Shown: positions 1 through 8,567 of the stretch, piece after piece | Numbering within the stretch: the first letter of the stretch is position 1 | How the letters are laid out: the number at the start of each line of letters is the position of its first letter | NCBI GenBank assembly: GCA_034003145.1 | Contig: JAVEZE010000009.1 | Span: 1 to 31,874 of the forward strand | DNA: 31,874 nucleotides | Origin: JACKPD01 sp034003145 | GTDB lineage: Bacteria; Spirochaetota; Spirochaetia; CADAEX01 | Reading direction: 5' to 3' | Translations under genes and position numbers: made by a program | The notes under the pieces: model-generated | Seen by the model: only the letters and a program-made list of their open reading frames with translations | The model's database searches: none | What the model was told of the DNA's origin: nothing

Positions 1-40
1 ATTCTTTACAATAAAAAATATATGATATAGCCCTTAAGGA

Positions 41-997
41 TCAAAATTTGAGTGCTTTTCCGATGAAATCGTTTAAGCTTGTGTAACCTGATTCACCCAT
101 CCATTTCAAAAGGCCTTCCTCAAGATCCTTCAGTATCTCAGGCGACCTGAATACTGCAGTTCCGACCTCTACCGCGCTGCAGCCCGCAAGGATGAACTGG
201 ATAGCTTTTTCCGCGCAGTCTATCCCGCCGCAGCCGATAAGTTTGATTCCGGGAAGAGATTTTGCGATTATGTATGCCATGCGCAGCGATACCGGAAAGA
301 TTGCAGGGCCTGATAAACCACCTGTTATATTCCCCAGAAGCGGTTTTTGTTTTTTAATATCGATTAACATCCCCGGCATTGTGTTTCCCGCGACAATCGC
401 ATCTGCCCCTGCTTCCATTGCAACTGCTGCTATTTTTACAGGGTCGGAGGCGGCCGGGCTTATCTTTACCCAGATGGGCAGGGATGTTGTTTTTCTGCAC
501 TCACTCACAGCTTCAGCGGCAGAGAGGGTGTCGGCTGCGAAGTGGATGCCTCCCCGCGCAATATTGGGGCAGGAGAAATTAAGCTCAATAGCCTTTACTC
601 CGCCGCAGGCGCCTACCTTCCCGGCAAGAGCGGCAAACTCTTCCCAGCTTTCGCCTGCTATGCTTGCAACTGCAAAGGCTTTCGGGTGATGTGATGTAAA
701 AGCGGGAAGTTTTTCACTTATAAATTTTTCAAGCCCAGCATTTGCAAGCCCGATAGAGTTTAGCATCCCAGAATCTGTTTCGCAGGTGCGTGGAGGGGGA
801 TTTCCTTTCCGCGGGTGCGGGGTAACAGTTTTTAATACAAGGGCGCCCCACTGTTCAGGCGGCGTAATAGATGAGTATTCAGTGCCGTAGCCGCATGTTC
901 CGCTGGCAGCGATAAAGGGGTTTCGCAGGATAAGGCCTGCTCCGGCCTCGGCAGAGATGTTTACAGCTGAAGTATCATTTATTGCAGATTTAGTCAC
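41..997 (-). CDS. pyrD: Dihydroorotate dehydrogenase B, catalytic subunit PyrD
   Basis: Oxidises dihydroorotate to orotate in pyrimidine synthesis, passing electrons through FMN to its partner PyrK and then NAD+. The 318-residue protein shows the family signature GNPPPR (residues 65-70), the active-site loop NFSCPN (140-145) with catalytic Cys143, and phosphate-binding glycine segments at 226-230 and 254-258 (IGCGGID). The GTG at 997 is chosen as start because GAGGTGAT lies just upstream and GTGA overlaps the pyrK stop by 4 nt, typical of coupled genes; an upstream ATG at 1039 would add 14 Arg-rich residues unlike the family. The adjacent pyrK makes this class 1B rather than fumarate-linked 1A. 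Confidence 0.96.
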   Translation of the reverse strand: MTKSAINDTSAVNISAEAGAGLILRNPFIAASGTCGYGTEYSSITPPEQWGALVLKTVTPHPRKGNPPPRTCETDSGMLNSIGLANAGLEKFISEKLPAFTSHHPKAFAVASIAGESWEEFAALAGKVGACGGVKAIELNFSCPNIARGGIHFAADTLSAAEAVSECRKTTSLPIWVKISPAASDPVKIAAVAMEAGADAIVAGNTMPGMLIDIKKQKPLLGNITGGLSGPAIFPVSLRMAYIIAKSLPGIKLIGCGGIDCAEKAIQFILAGCSAVEVGTAVFRSPEILKDLEEGLLKWMGESGYTSLNDFIGKALKF

Positions 998-1833
998 AGT
1001 ATCACCTCGCTGCCGGCGAAAACCGGGCCGTCGCTGCATGCTTTAAGGTATCCGCCGCCTGAAGCAGGGACAGCGCACCCCGCGCACGCGCCGGCGCCGC
1101 ACGCCATAAACTCTTCAAGTGAAAACCACGAAGGGATCCCTGCATTATCTGCAATCTCTTTTATCCCTTTCATCATTCCGTGCGGGCCGCAGGAGACTAT
1201 TGCATCAGGCAAGATGCCGGAAGCTGTTTTGCTTTTTCCGCTATACGGATCACGATTATTACCTGTTTCCCGGGTAGCTTCCTTTAACCACTTCTCAAGT
1301 ACAACAGATGCTGTCCCTTTTTCTCCCAAAGTTCCGTCATCTGTTGCAAAGCATATATTGGGCATGAAAACTGAAGCAAAATATTTGTCCTGCATTATCT
1401 TTTCCGGCGGGAGAGCGGCAGCTGTTTTTCCTGCCCAAAGAACCCTATCGAGTGAGACTGTAAACCGTGATGAGTTTAAAAAAAGTATTGAGGCAATGCC
1501 GGTCCCGCCGCCTATCATCCATAATTTTTTTTGTTTTAGGCTGTAGGTATTTCCAAGCGGCCCCATCGCGTCAATTTCACTTCCTTTTTTAAGTCTGCAC
1601 AAGGAAGCGGTTACAGGCCCTGTATTCTTGATAATAAGCTCAACTTCCCCCTGTTCAGCGCCGGCGGCAGAAAAGGGGCGTCTTATGTATTTGCCTGAAT
1701 CCGGGGGCGGAAGAATCGATATAAAATTGCCAGGATTAATTTCCCCTGCAATCAGTGGAAGATTGATTTTTAAATAATAGAGGTTTTCCCCGATTGTTTT
1801 TACTGTTTCCAGTATCCCTTTTTCCATTCTCAT
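994..1833 (-). CDS. pyrK: Dihydroorotate dehydrogenase B, electron transfer subunit PyrK
   Basis: FAD and [2Fe-2S] subunit that carries electrons from PyrD to NAD+. With the start at 1833 it has 279 residues: a ferredoxin-reductase-like FAD barrel with RRPFS (51-55), a nucleotide-binding segment IGGGTGIA (107-114), and a C-terminal cluster motif C245-x4-C250-x2-C253-x12-C266 as in PyrK. The frame is open to an ATG at 1923, but the extra 30 residues are not PyrK-like; ATGs at 1833 and 1827 both lack a strong ribosome binding site, so the exact start is uncertain. Its stop overlaps the pyrD start. It is transcribed away from the V-ATPase operon, so 1834-1951 is a shared divergent promoter region. 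Confidence 0.93.
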   Translation of the reverse strand: MRMEKGILETVKTIGENLYYLKINLPLIAGEINPGNFISILPPPDSGKYIRRPFSAAGAEQGEVELIIKNTGPVTASLCRLKKGSEIDAMGPLGNTYSLKQKKLWMIGGGTGIASILFLNSSRFTVSLDRVLWAGKTAAALPPEKIMQDKYFASVFMPNICFATDDGTLGEKGTASVVLEKWLKEATRETGNNRDPYSGKSKTASGILPDAIVSCGPHGMMKGIKEIADNAGIPSWFSLEEFMACGAGACAGCAVPASGGGYLKACSDGPVFAGSEVIL

Positions 1834-1897
1834 TTGAGTGGGAATTATAAAGTAAAGCTTTCTCTGTTTCAATCGCAGGGATGAAAAACAGCCTGTA

Positions 1898-1926
1898 TTG
1901 ACATAAAATGCCCTAAAGCGCATAGT
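1898..1926 (+). promoter_or_regulatory. Candidate sigma70-type promoter of the V-ATPase operon
   Basis: A perfect -35 TTGACA (1898-1903) is followed after exactly 17 nt by CATAGT (1921-1926; 4 of 6 matches to TATAAT). The predicted start is near 1933, about 20 nt before the first operon ATG at 1952. If pyrK began at 1923 its 5' end would overlap this promoter, one more reason to favour the shorter pyrK. Confidence 0.5.
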
Positions 1927-1951
1927 AGAAAAAACGAATTAGAGTATAAAT

Positions 1952-2281
1952 ATGCAAAAATCAGTTCTTGAAGAAATTATTAACGCGGAAAAAGAAGCGG
2001 AAAAACTAATTCAGCAGGCACGGGAAAAGGCGGGAGAGATAGTTTCAGCCGCGGATAAAGATTATTCCCAGTCAGTATTATCTGCAAGAGAAGAAGCCCA
2101 GAAAAAAATACAGGCAGCAGTCAAATCAGCGCAGGAAAAAGCTGAGGCGGATTTCAAAAATGCAGTAGAGGAAGCTGAAAAAGAGAACAGGGCTTTTCTT
2201 GAAAAAAGTTCAGACATGACAGAGTCTATAGCAAGGCTTATGGCCCAGTCGCTTATCAAACCTGAATATGAACGCGAATAA
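1952..2281 (+). CDS. V-type ATPase subunit H/G (peripheral stalk)
   Basis: A 109-residue, highly charged protein dominated by Glu, Lys, Ala and Gln with almost no Gly or Pro, predicted to be one long coiled coil. In bacterial V/A-type ATPases a protein of this size and composition pairs with subunit E to form the peripheral stalk linking the catalytic head to subunit I. It opens the operon, 18 nt before subunit C. Identification rests on composition, length and operon position rather than on a sharp motif, as is usual for this subunit (called NtpF in Enterococcus, G in Thermus, H in archaea). Confidence 0.82.
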   Translation: MQKSVLEEIINAEKEAEKLIQQAREKAGEIVSAADKDYSQSVLSAREEAQKKIQAAVKSAQEKAEADFKNAVEEAEKENRAFLEKSSDMTESIARLMAQSLIKPEYERE

Positions 2282-2299
2282 AACATCAGGAGTAAAGCC

Positions 2300-3373
2300 A
2301 TGATCGGGCAGGGAAGGCTTAAAAAATATGCCTTTATCAACGCAAAACTCAGGGGCAGAATAGGCAATATCTTATCAGATGATGTACTCACCAATATGTC
2401 CAAAACGAGATCTCTCGGCGAGGCGGTCAGGGTGCTTCATGATACTCCTTTTCAAATTCTTGAAGAGGTATATAACAGAACAGGCGACCTGAAGCTTGCT
2501 GAACTTGAGCTTTATAAAAAAGAGATTGAGTTATATCATGAGATTGAACGATATTTAAGCGGCGAGGTTCTTGATTTTGTAAAAGCCCTTACAGGAAGGT
2601 ATGAAATTGAGAACCTTAAAGCGGCAATCAGGCTGTGGTTTGACCGTGTAATAAGAAAAAGAAATATAGACAGCCTTACCGGATATCTTTTCAGGGAAAA
2701 AATTCATTACGATCTTCATGTAGACCAGATTATAAATGTAGATTCAATTGATGGTATTGTGGATGTCCTTTCAGGAACTCCCTATGCCCAGATAATTAAA
2801 AACAATTCCTCACAGCTGGATGTTTCCAGAAATCTTTTCCCTATCGAAATCGCGCTTGATCGATATTTTTATAAGCAGCTTTACGATAAAATGAAAAAGC
2901 TTGATAAAATGGATTTTGATATTACAAAAAGGATGCTTGGTGTAGAAATAGATATGGAAAACATCTCCTGGCTTGTGAGGTTCAGGGATTTTTACAAAAT
3001 GACAATGGATCAGACCCTGTCAAACATGATTCCCTATGGACATCATCTTGACAGAAAAGCGCTTGAAGATGCTTTTAACACGGGAGATTCAACAGAAATC
3101 TTAAGAAGCCTGATCAGCAAAAAATATACAGCCCTCTCTTCAATGCTTGCTGTGCAGAGCGCGGATAACCAGTCAAAGCTTGTTCTGCTCGGGAGACTTC
3201 TTGATCAGGTTATTCTTTATGAAGTAAAGAAAGTCAAAGGCGGTTATCCCTTCAATATAGGTATTGTACTTGCATACTTTGTACTCAAGAAGAATGAACT
3301 CCGCAAGGTTATGACAATATTAAACGCTAAATACTATAATCTTGAAGAAGACAGGATAAAGAGTGTGATATGA
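2300..3373 (+). CDS. V-type ATPase subunit C (central stalk socket, AC39 family)
   Basis: Funnel-shaped cytoplasmic subunit that seats the rotor shaft (D/F) on the membrane K-ring. The 357-residue product has the usual length and the alpha-helical, internally repeated style of the vATP-synt_AC39 family, including segments such as ENLKAAIRLWFDR and MENISWLVRFRDFYKM that recur in this family's helical modules. A ribosome binding site AGGAG precedes the ATG. Its TGA overlaps the subunit I start as ATGA, indicating translational coupling. Confidence comes from the order H-C-I-K-F-E-A-B-D. Confidence 0.93.
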   Translation: MIGQGRLKKYAFINAKLRGRIGNILSDDVLTNMSKTRSLGEAVRVLHDTPFQILEEVYNRTGDLKLAELELYKKEIELYHEIERYLSGEVLDFVKALTGRYEIENLKAAIRLWFDRVIRKRNIDSLTGYLFREKIHYDLHVDQIINVDSIDGIVDVLSGTPYAQIIKNNSSQLDVSRNLFPIEIALDRYFYKQLYDKMKKLDKMDFDITKRMLGVEIDMENISWLVRFRDFYKMTMDQTLSNMIPYGHHLDRKALEDAFNTGDSTEILRSLISKKYTALSSMLAVQSADNQSKLVLLGRLLDQVILYEVKKVKGGYPFNIGIVLAYFVLKKNELRKVMTILNAKYYNLEEDRIKSVI

Positions 3374-5418
3374 TGATGTTTACCACTAAAATGTGCCAGC
3401 TGGCGGCAGTTGTTCTTGAACAGGATGCTGATAATGTAACCAAAGAACTGCTTAAACAGGGTGTCCTTCACTTTGTTAAAGTAACCGAGGTAGCAGATGA
3501 TTCAGGCAACTATCTCGCAAATGTATTGCCAAAAATACCTCAGAGTAAAATTGCGGATACAAGAAAAAGGATAGATTCATTTTTCAATATTGTTGAGCAT
3601 AATCCGGTTGATGTTAAGGATCTTGATGTTTCAAAATTAAGCCCAGTTGATATTGAAGAATGCAACAATGAGCTTGATCTTGTCGCATCAGGCCTTCAGA
3701 AGATGAGGGATAAACAGAAAAGTATCCAGCAGGAGATACATAAGCTTGAGGAAATCAAGAGACAGCTTGCCCTTTTTGACACTCTGGATGAAAACATCGA
3801 ATCAGGGAAAAAATATGCCTACCTGTCCATACTTACCGGCAAGATCCTTTCCTCGAAAGAAGAAGAATTTATTAGCAGTTTTCAGTCTGTTCCCTCGGTA
3901 CAGATCAAACTTGGGCAGCAGGGAGATTTTATTACAATACTGCTTATTACAATGAGAAGAGATTCCCTGAGGGTTGAAAAACTTCTTCAAAAGTTTGAAT
4001 GGGAAGAGATGGAGATGGCTGGCAATATAGATAATCTGGGGATTAACGCCAAATCTGAAATTGATGAAAAAATAGCTGATCTTAAAATCAGGCAGGATGA
4101 AACAGCAAGAGAGGCAAAAGAGTATGTCTTTTCAAGAAAGGAATTTCTTGAAAATATGTGGTCGAATCTGCGGATGAACGAACTTTTTTATAAAATCCAG
4201 TCTTTTTACAGTAAAACATCACGAACAATGCTTTTCTCCGGATGGCTGCCTGCTTCGAAAAAGGATTCTCTTGAGTCCTCAATTATGAAAATTACAGAGA
4301 AAAGATGCTATCTTGAATGGAGTGATCCGCAGGAAATAAAAAAAATAAATAAAAAAGATCCTGATGTTCCGGTTAAGATGAAAAATCCCGGATTCCTTTC
4401 CCCTTTTGAAATGATGGTTAAAAATTACGCTATTCCGCAGTACGGAACAATTGATCCTACTCCGATTGTAGCGGTTGCCTATCTCATTATGTTCGGGCTT
4501 ATGTTTGGAGACGCGGGGCATGGGTTTGTTTTTGCAATAATAGGGCTTGTCGGAACATTTATTACACGCAAAGAATCAGGCAGCGGAGCTAACAAGATTT
4601 TACAGCTGATGATCTGGTGCGGCCTCTCTTCTGTAATCACAGGAATACTATTCGGTTCTTATTTCGGGCAAAGATGGTTTAAACCTGTATGGTTTGATTA
4701 TCACGGGATAATCGCGGGCCACGCAGAATCTGGCCTTATTACAGATATATCTGGGATTCTGCTTATAACTATCTACTTTGGTATTTCGGTAATTGGGCTT
4801 GGACTGGTGTTAAACTGGATAAACTGTATTTCAAAAGGAAACTGGTTCAAGCTGTTTATGGACAAGGGCGGGCTTCTTGGCGGCTGGATGTACGGCGCAG
4901 GAACTTATGCGGCATTCTATTTTGTCAGGCATGATTATAGAACGCTGCCTGAAAGCAATACCCTGTTTTTTCTGATTGGCCTTCCCGCGATTCTGTTTAT
5001 GTTAAAGCCGCCGCTTGAGGTATATCTTCACAACAAACAACATCCGGGCAATCCCCGTAAATTCACTATATTTTCATTGATGAACTTTCTGATGGACTGG
5101 CTTGTTGAGATGCTTGAGATTTTTTCCGGATATCTGGCAAATACCCTTTCATTTATGAGGGTTGCAGGGCTTGGAATTGCCCATGTAAGCCTTATGATGG
5201 CGTTTGATCAGATTTCAAAAATGGTAACAGGGGGTGAGGGAGGATTTAATATCTGGTCTATCCTTATCCTTGTTGCCGGTAATGTATTGGTTATCGGACT
5301 TGAAGGCCTCTCTGCAGGAATTCAAGCCTTAAGATTAAATTATTATGAATTCTTTTCCAAATATTTCAGCGGTACCGGTAAAGCTTATGCTCCGATCGCG
5401 TTGAAGGGAAACAGCTAA
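3370..5418 (+). CDS. V-type ATPase subunit I (membrane stator, a-subunit homologue)
   Basis: Supplies the ion half-channels beside the K-ring. Residues 1 to about 365 are a soluble, coiled-coil-rich domain; the rest contains about seven to eight membrane helices. The motif GLMFGDAGHG begins near residue 376, and the hallmark LSFMRVAGLGIAHVSL places the channel arginine at residue 597 (equivalent to the essential Arg of yeast Vph1). Length 682 is normal. ATG at 3370 overlaps the subunit C stop by 4 nt. Confidence 0.96.
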   Translation: MMMFTTKMCQLAAVVLEQDADNVTKELLKQGVLHFVKVTEVADDSGNYLANVLPKIPQSKIADTRKRIDSFFNIVEHNPVDVKDLDVSKLSPVDIEECNNELDLVASGLQKMRDKQKSIQQEIHKLEEIKRQLALFDTLDENIESGKKYAYLSILTGKILSSKEEEFISSFQSVPSVQIKLGQQGDFITILLITMRRDSLRVEKLLQKFEWEEMEMAGNIDNLGINAKSEIDEKIADLKIRQDETAREAKEYVFSRKEFLENMWSNLRMNELFYKIQSFYSKTSRTMLFSGWLPASKKDSLESSIMKITEKRCYLEWSDPQEIKKINKKDPDVPVKMKNPGFLSPFEMMVKNYAIPQYGTIDPTPIVAVAYLIMFGLMFGDAGHGFVFAIIGLVGTFITRKESGSGANKILQLMIWCGLSSVITGILFGSYFGQRWFKPVWFDYHGIIAGHAESGLITDISGILLITIYFGISVIGLGLVLNWINCISKGNWFKLFMDKGGLLGGWMYGAGTYAAFYFVRHDYRTLPESNTLFFLIGLPAILFMLKPPLEVYLHNKQHPGNPRKFTIFSLMNFLMDWLVEMLEIFSGYLANTLSFMRVAGLGIAHVSLMMAFDQISKMVTGGEGGFNIWSILILVAGNVLVIGLEGLSAGIQALRLNYYEFFSKYFSGTGKAYAPIALKGNS

Positions 5419-5435
5419 AGAAGGAGGAGTTACTT

Positions 5436-5804
5436 ATGAATAACACAACAAGGGATTTTAAAAGAAAGGTGAGCTTCAGTTTGATTATTCTGTTCGCAGC
5501 AATAACAATGTTTGCGGTAGGAAGTGTTGCGGAAGTAGTTGCCCAGGACAATTCAACAGTAAAGGCGGCAATGACAGAACAGGAAGCAGGGGTTGCGAAA
5601 TTCGGTCTCATAGCTGCAGCTATAGCATTTGGTTTTGGCGCACTCGGCGCAGGCCTTGCGATTGGAAATGTAGGTTCAGCCGCCATGGGAGCAATCGCGG
5701 AAAAGCCGGAAATAGCGACACAGGCCCTTATCTTTATCGCGCTTGCCGAGGGTCTTGTAGTATTCGGGTTTATAACCGCGCTGATGATTCTGGGAAAAAT
5801 ATAA
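5436..5804 (+). CDS. V-type ATPase subunit K (rotor ring proteolipid)
   Basis: Forms the ion-carrying rotor ring. The 122-residue protein has an N-terminal hydrophobic helix (about 14-36, signal-like) followed by one glycine-rich hairpin (55-87 and 96-121), the Thermus-type layout rather than the four-helix Enterococcus NtpK. Glu105 in ALAEGLVVFG is the ion-binding carboxylate. The residues after Glu105 are Gly-Leu, not Ser-Thr, and helix 1 has Ile where Na+-type rings carry Gln, suggesting protons (inference). It has the strongest ribosome binding site of the operon, AAGGAGGAG, fitting a subunit needed in about ten copies. Confidence 0.95.
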   Translation: MNNTTRDFKRKVSFSLIILFAAITMFAVGSVAEVVAQDNSTVKAAMTEQEAGVAKFGLIAAAIAFGFGALGAGLAIGNVGSAAMGAIAEKPEIATQALIFIALAEGLVVFGFITALMILGKI

Positions 5805-5814
5805 GGCCTGAATC

Positions 5815-6120
5815 ATGAAATATTTTGTTATCGGCGATGAGGATGCGGTTTTAGGTTTTGGCCTTGTAGGGGTTCAGGGGGCGAAAGCAGAGAACTCCTT
5901 AGAAGCAGAAACCGCGTTCAAATCAGCTCTTGAAGACAGCGATGTCGGGATTATTATAATTGACTATAAAGTTGCTGATATGATAAGGCCTCTTGTCGAC
6001 CGGTATATTTTTACAGAGCAGTTTCCTCTGATAGTAGAAGTACCAGGCCGGGAAGGGAGGCTCCCCGGCAGGCCGGGAATACGGGCTATGGTTAACGCAG
6101 CTATAGGGATAAAACTTTAA
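5815..6120 (+). CDS. V-type ATPase subunit F (central shaft)
   Basis: Small Rossmann-like subunit that binds subunit D in the rotating shaft. The 101-residue protein starts KYFVIGDEDAVLGFGLVGV, the characteristic beginning of the ATP-synt_F family, with a second strand IIIIDYKVADMI around 45-56. Start ATG lies 10 nt after the subunit K stop and has only a weak ribosome binding site, so it is probably coupled to K. Confidence 0.95.
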   Translation: MKYFVIGDEDAVLGFGLVGVQGAKAENSLEAETAFKSALEDSDVGIIIIDYKVADMIRPLVDRYIFTEQFPLIVEVPGREGRLPGRPGIRAMVNAAIGIKL

Positions 6121-6138
6121 GGTTTTAAGGTGCAGAAA

Positions 6139-6798
6139 ATGAAAACATCCAGTGACGATAGAAGCGAATTGATTACAGGGATTACCCTTGACGCAAAGCA
6201 AGAGGCAAAAAAGATTATTGAAGATGCTGAACTTATTGCTTCTGATAAAAAGATGTCCAAAGAGATGCAGCTTAAATCCATAGAGAGGGATACAGCGAAA
6301 AAAATTGAGCAGCAGGTTTCAATAATGGAAAAGAACAGCGCATCAGCAATATCTGTTGAAAAAAAACGGGTAGTGCTTAAGATCAGGGAAAAAGTAATCA
6401 ACAATGTAATTGAGAAGGTGAGAGAGATAATCGGGGAAATAGGAGAATCGAAAGATTATCCTGAAATCCTGCGGGGCTGGATTCTCGAAGCTGCCATCGG
6501 CCTTGATGAAGAAGAAGCTGTTGTAAACGGTTCTGTAAAGGATCTTGAGATAATGAATGAGACTTTTTTAAGGGAAACTGAAAAAAGATATTTTGATCTC
6601 ACAGGCGGTAAAATACATCTTGTAAAATCAGAGAAAAATCCTCTTTTTGCGCAGGGAGTGGTTTTGACGTCAAGAAATAATAAAACTGCATTTAACAATC
6701 AGGTGCCTACAAGGCTTTTGAGATATCAGGCAGAAATGCGGAAAACAATACATAAGGAATTTTTTGTTCAGCTTGAAACAGATAGAGGTTCGGAATGA
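6139..6798 (+). CDS. V-type ATPase subunit E (peripheral stalk)
   Basis: Stator-stalk subunit: a long charged N-terminal helix that pairs with subunit H/G, then a globular C-terminal domain contacting the catalytic head. The 219-residue product shows the charged helical N-terminal half and a C-terminal half with GGVVL-like segments (FAQGVVLTSRNNKTAFNNQV) seen in this family. The ATG at 6139 is preferred over a GTG at 6130 because AAGG at 6127-6130 sits 8 nt before it. The stop overlaps subunit A as ATGA. Confidence 0.92.
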   Translation: MKTSSDDRSELITGITLDAKQEAKKIIEDAELIASDKKMSKEMQLKSIERDTAKKIEQQVSIMEKNSASAISVEKKRVVLKIREKVINNVIEKVREIIGEIGESKDYPEILRGWILEAAIGLDEEEAVVNGSVKDLEIMNETFLRETEKRYFDLTGGKIHLVKSEKNPLFAQGVVLTSRNNKTAFNNQVPTRLLRYQAEMRKTIHKEFFVQLETDRGSE

Positions 6799-8567
6799 GA
6801 GAACGGATAATTGGACAGGTCAAAAGAGTTAACGGGCCTGTGATTGAGGCAAAAGGCGTTACAGACGCGATGATGCTTGAACTGGTAAGGGTTGCTGAAA
6901 TTCGTCTTATCGGTGAGATAATAAAACTGGAAGGACAGAGCGCTGTAATTCAGGTATATGAGGATACGACAGGTATTTGTCCTGGAGACAATATTTACGG
7001 CTCAGGTATGCCCTTATCGGTAGAGCTCGGCCCCGGCCTGATAGGGACAATATATGACGGTATCCAGAGGCCTCTTGAGGAAATATACAAGATTTCCGGC
7101 CATTATATTGAAAAAGGGATCCAGGTCTCGTCCCTCAACAAGGAAAAGAAGTGGAATTTTGTCCCTGAAGAAATAAGGGCCGGCACAGTTGTCTCTCCAG
7201 GTGAGATAATCGGATCAGTGCAGGAGACAGAAAGGATAAACCATAAAATACTTATTCCGCATGGCGTGGCCGGCACATTAAAAAAATTATATCCTGAAGG
7301 GGAATATGTTGTAGAAGACACTATTGCTGTTGTTGAAACCAAAGACGGCGATGTTGATGTTACCATGATCCAGAGATGGCCGATCCGTGTATCCCGCCCT
7401 GTAAAAGAGAGAAAACCGCTTGATATTCCTCTCATAACAGGACAGAGGGTTATAGATACCCTTTTCCCGATAGCCAAGGGCGGTACTGTCGCGATTCCGG
7501 GAGGGTTTGGAACAGGAAAAACAATGACGCAGCACGCCATTGCCAAGTGGTGCGATGCCGACCTTATTGTTTATATCGGCTGCGGAGAGCGGGGAAACGA
7601 GATGACAGATGTGTTAACTGAATTCCCGAAGCTTATCGACCCGCGGACAAATAAAAGCCTTATGGAAAGGACTATTCTTATCGCAAATACATCCAATATG
7701 CCTGTATCTGCGAGGGAAGCAAGCATTTATACAGGTGTGACACTTGCCGAATACTACAGGGATATGGGGTACCATGTAGCTGTAATGGCGGATTCCACAT
7801 CAAGATGGGCAGAGGCTTTGAGAGAACTTTCCGGCCGTATGGAAGAGATGCCGGCGGAAGAGGGTTTTCCTGCGTATCTTCCAACAAGAATTGCCGAGTT
7901 CTATGAAAGGGCAGGCTACATGAATACGTTATGCGGAAAAGATGGTTCAGTCTCACTTATAGGGGCTGTATCTCCTCCCGGCGGCGACTTCTCTGAGCCT
8001 GTAACTCAGCATACAAAACGGTTTGTAAGGTGTTTCTGGGGGCTTGACCGGCAGCTTGCTAACGCGCGCCACTATCCCGCAATTTCATGGCTTGAAAGCT
8101 ACAGCGAATACCTGCTTGAGGTTATTCCCTGGTGGGAACAGCACGCAGGTCCTACGTGGCCGGTTGACAGGGCAGAGATAATGGAACTTCTGCAGAAAGA
8201 GGTGAGGCTTCAGCAGGTTGTAAAACTTGTAGGGCCTGATGCACTGCCTGACAGCCAGAAATTTATTATTGATGTCTGTACTCTTTTCAAGAACGCTTTT
8301 TTACAGCAGAACGCTTTTGATGATATTGACAGGTTTTCAACAGTTGAAAAACAGATGAAAATGCTTCAGATAATTTTAACATATTACAGACGGGGTTTTG
8401 AAGTCATAAAGAGGGGAGGGACTCTCGTAAAACTCAAGAAAATGAGCGTTATGCAGGATATCGTAAAAATGAAGTTCAATGTGCCTAACGAAGATCTTAA
8501 AATAATTGACAAGCTTACAGTGAAACTTGAAAGATCGCTTGATCAACTGGAGAGCGTATATGTCTAA
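6795..8567 (+). CDS. V-type ATPase catalytic subunit A
   Basis: Nucleotide-hydrolysing (or ATP-making) subunit of the head. The 590-residue protein has the Walker A loop GGFGTGKT (236-243), slightly different from the common GPFGxGKT, the catalytic region GCGERGNEM with the family's Glu, and the V-type motif GAVSPPGGDFSEPVTQ. The PAISWLESYS segment replaces the usual Asn/Asp-like position of the family signature with Ser. Length including the A-type bulge insert is normal. It overlaps subunit E by 4 nt and subunit B by 8 nt. Confidence 0.98.
   Translation: MRERIIGQVKRVNGPVIEAKGVTDAMMLELVRVAEIRLIGEIIKLEGQSAVIQVYEDTTGICPGDNIYGSGMPLSVELGPGLIGTIYDGIQRPLEEIYKISGHYIEKGIQVSSLNKEKKWNFVPEEIRAGTVVSPGEIIGSVQETERINHKILIPHGVAGTLKKLYPEGEYVVEDTIAVVETKDGDVDVTMIQRWPIRVSRPVKERKPLDIPLITGQRVIDTLFPIAKGGTVAIPGGFGTGKTMTQHAIAKWCDADLIVYIGCGERGNEMTDVLTEFPKLIDPRTNKSLMERTILIANTSNMPVSAREASIYTGVTLAEYYRDMGYHVAVMADSTSRWAEALRELSGRMEEMPAEEGFPAYLPTRIAEFYERAGYMNTLCGKDGSVSLIGAVSPPGGDFSEPVTQHTKRFVRCFWGLDRQLANARHYPAISWLESYSEYLLEVIPWWEQHAGPTWPVDRAEIMELLQKEVRLQQVVKLVGPDALPDSQKFIIDVCTLFKNAFLQQNAFDDIDRFSTVEKQMKMLQIILTYYRRGFEVIKRGGTLVKLKKMSVMQDIVKMKFNVPNEDLKIIDKLTVKLERSLDQLESVYV

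Noticed and set aside
192..689. Long plus-strand frame inside pyrD
   Set aside because: Antisense shadow of a well-supported gene; composition unlike a protein and no ribosome site.
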